From contig DGEY01000084.1 of assembly GCA_002391385.1 (NCBI GenBank), forward strand, positions 446-8,137: 7,692 nt of DNA, in the 5' to 3' direction. Shown here in pieces: positions 6,103 to 7,692 of this stretch (position 1 is the stretch's first letter; each line of letters begins with the position of its first letter). A program made the translations under genes and the position numbers. This stretch comes from Firmicutes bacterium UBA3914 (lineage in GTDB: Bacteria; Bacillota; Limnochordia; Darwinibacteriales; Darwinibacteriaceae). The notes below the pieces were generated by a model. That model ran no database searches and had not been told where the DNA came from. It worked only from the letters and a program-made list of their open reading frames with translations.

Positions 6103-7623
6103 TTAAGCTAACTCGCCAACTGCGCCGGCCGCGGCCTGCAGCACCCGGCCTGACGCAGCCAAATCACGCACTGTTTTGAGCTCCCCGGCCAAAAAGCGAT
6201 CCCCATCCAGCCGCGGCACCGCGCTGCGCACCAAGTCGTAAACGGCCCTGGTGGCCGGTGCCAGTTGGCCTTTGTCCCGGAACTCCAGAGCCTGGCAGGC
6301 GCAGAGGATCTCGATGGCCACAATGTTCTGCACATTGGCCAGGATGCTGCCCAGCTTGCGCGCGGCGATGCTTCCCATACTCACATGGTCCTCCTGGTTG
6401 GCCGAGGTGGGAATGGAATCCACCGAGGCCGGGTGGGCCAGGACTTTGTTCTCAGAAACCAGGGATGCCGCCGTGTACTGGGCAATCATGTAACCCGAGT
6501 TGAGTCCGCTCCGCTCGGTCAAGAACGGCGGCAGCCCGCTGAGCTGGGGATTGACCAGGCGCTCGATCCTGCGTTCCGAGATGTTCCCCAGCTCCGATAG
6601 GGCAATGCCCAAAAAGTCCAGGGCTAAGGCCACCGGCTGACCGTGGAAGTTCCCCGCGGAGATCACCTGCCCTTCCTCGGGGAACAGGATGGGATTGTCG
6701 GTGACCGAGTTGATCTCGGTGTTGATAACCCCTTCAACGTAGCTGTAGGCATCCCTGGTGGCGCCGTGCACCTGGGGTACACAGCGCAGCGAGTAGGCAT
6801 CCTGGATGCGATCGTGTTCCCCGCCGTACACCAGGCCGCTGCCCTCCAGCAGCCTGCGCAGATTGGCCGCCACCAGAGCCTGGCCCCCGTGGGGACGCAG
6901 GGCGTGCACCTTCTCGTCCAACGGGGCGGGGATGGCCCGCAGGGCCTCCATGGTCAAGCTAGCAGCCACGTCCGCTGTCTTGAGCAGGATCAGGCCATCG
7001 TAGAGGGCCAAAACCGCCTGGGCGGTCATGGCCTGGGTGCCGTTGATAAGGGCCAGCCCCTCCTTGGCCTCTAGCTGAACCGGGGACAGACCGGCCCGCT
7101 CCAGAGCCTTAGCCCCGGGCAGCCGTTGATCGCGGTAGTAGGCTTCACCCTCGCCGATCAGCACCGCGGACATGTGGGCCAGGGGTACCAAGTCCCCGCT
7201 GGCCCCCACCGACCCTTGGCTGGGCACCACCGGGATCACGTTCTGGTTTACCAACTCCACCAGGAGCCGGATCACCTCCGGGCGGATGCCCGAATGGCCC
7301 TTCATGAGGGCATTGGCCCTGAGGATAATCATGGCCTTCACCACTTCTCCGGAGAAGGGCTCCCCCACGCCGCAGCTGTGGCTGAGGATCAGGTTGCGCT
7401 GGAGTTCGGCGACGCTCTCCCGGGAAATGGATGTTTCCGCCAATTTGCCAAAGCCTGTGTTGATGCCGTAAACAGGTGCGCCTTCGTCCAAAAGCCGCAG
7501 AACCAGCTCCCTCGCTTGCGACACCTTTGCCAGTTGGGCCGTGTCCAGGGAAATGGTCCAGCCCTCCCGGACCGCGCGCACCACTGCCTGGCTGGTTAAA
7601 TTGGAACCACTGAGCTTAAGCAT
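6103..7623 (-). CDS. hutH: Histidine ammonia-lyase (histidase)
   Basis: HutH (EC 4.3.1.3) removes ammonia from L-histidine to give trans-urocanate, the entry step of the pathway. The 506-aa length is typical. The Ala-Ser-Gly triad that cyclises autocatalytically into the MIO electrophile is at 141-143, within GSVGASGDLVPLAHM. Other active-site positions are present: Tyr52 in VYGINTGFGKLA, His82 in LSHSCGVGEP, Tyr277 and Arg280 in QDAYSLRCVPQVHG, Phe326 in NFHGQP, and Glu411 in SANQEDHVSMG. This set favours a histidase over a Tyr or Phe ammonia-lyase, and the hut neighbours settle it. The ATG at 7623 is preceded by GAAGGAG at 7-nt spacing. It is the first gene of the operon within the window. 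Confidence 0.98.
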   Translation of the reverse strand: MLKLSGSNLTSQAVVRAVREGWTISLDTAQLAKVSQARELVLRLLDEGAPVYGINTGFGKLAETSISRESVAELQRNLILSHSCGVGEPFSGEVVKAMIILRANALMKGHSGIRPEVIRLLVELVNQNVIPVVPSQGSVGASGDLVPLAHMSAVLIGEGEAYYRDQRLPGAKALERAGLSPVQLEAKEGLALINGTQAMTAQAVLALYDGLILLKTADVAASLTMEALRAIPAPLDEKVHALRPHGGQALVAANLRRLLEGSGLVYGGEHDRIQDAYSLRCVPQVHGATRDAYSYVEGVINTEINSVTDNPILFPEEGQVISAGNFHGQPVALALDFLGIALSELGNISERRIERLVNPQLSGLPPFLTERSGLNSGYMIAQYTAASLVSENKVLAHPASVDSIPTSANQEDHVSMGSIAARKLGSILANVQNIVAIEILCACQALEFRDKGQLAPATRAVYDLVRSAVPRLDGDRFLAGELKTVRDLAASGRVLQAAAGAVGELA

Positions 7624-7692
7624 ATATCTACTCCTTCTACGGTGGATATAATCGCGCTATGTTGCCTATTCCACATCAGGCCGAGAGAGTCC
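7624..7692 (-). promoter_or_regulatory. Leader region upstream of hutH, with ribosome binding site and a weak inverted repeat
   Basis: These 69 bp hold the hutH ribosome binding site (GAAGGAG on the minus strand, 7631-7637). They also hold a GTGGA/TCCAC inverted repeat (7642-7646 and 7670-7674, 23 bp between arms). The inner bases continue the symmetry imperfectly (GTGGAATA against TATATCCAC, one bulge). A TATATC hexamer next to the right-hand arm on the minus strand could be a -10, but I see no matching -35 and it would start transcription almost on the ribosome binding site. I therefore do not call a promoter. The hut promoter may lie beyond the window edge. No terminator hairpin like the HutP antitermination site is visible. 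Confidence 0.35.

Noticed and set aside
4512..6179. A 555-codon open frame on the plus strand, antisense to hutU
   Set aside because: It lies opposite a textbook urocanase in GC-rich DNA, where antisense frames stay open because of third-position GC. Its translation is rich in His, Pro, Gly and Gln with no recognisable domain, and I see no convincing ribosome binding site or promoter.
7624..7692. Candidate sigma-A promoter for hutH using TATATC as -10
   Set aside because: The best -35 match at allowed spacing is 3 of 6, and the implied start would fall almost on the ribosome binding site, so I do not call it.

Overview
The window carries two transcription units, both read from the minus strand. 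The DNA is GC-rich (I estimate about 60% by eye). Almost every gene has a strong AGGAGG-type ribosome binding site, and GTG and TTG starts occur. With the split folate-linked histidine pathway, this suggests a GC-rich Bacillota (Clostridia/Limnochordia-like) bacterium. That assignment is inference; nothing in the window fixes the taxon.

Unit 1 (7623 down to 1639) is a complete histidine-utilisation operon in the order hutH, hutU, ftcD-type formiminotransferase, hutI, fchA. The spacings are tight: 22 bp, 12 bp, 12 bp, then a 4-bp overlap. HutH deaminates histidine to urocanate. HutU hydrates urocanate to imidazolone propionate. HutI opens the ring to N-formimino-L-glutamate. The formiminotransferase moves the formimino group to tetrahydrofolate and releases glutamate. 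The cyclodeaminase FchA converts 5-formimino-THF to 5,10-methenyl-THF plus ammonia. Histidine therefore yields glutamate, two ammonia and one folate-bound C1 unit. No formiminoglutamase (hutG), transporter or hut regulator lies in the window.

Unit 2 (1611 down to the left edge) starts at a good sigma-A-type promoter in a short AT-rich gap after fchA. It encodes a 67-aa helical/coiled-coil protein, a 74-aa protein with two membrane segments, and an amidohydrolase-superfamily enzyme cut off by the window edge at 358 codons. The three are spaced 23 and 24 bp apart and each has its own ribosome binding site. Their function is unknown, and this is the least ordinary part of the window.

No tRNA, rRNA, mobile element, CRISPR array or clear intrinsic terminator was found. 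The only non-coding stretches are the 69 bp upstream of hutH, the roughly 87 bp between fchA and the 67-aa gene, and short intra-operon gaps.
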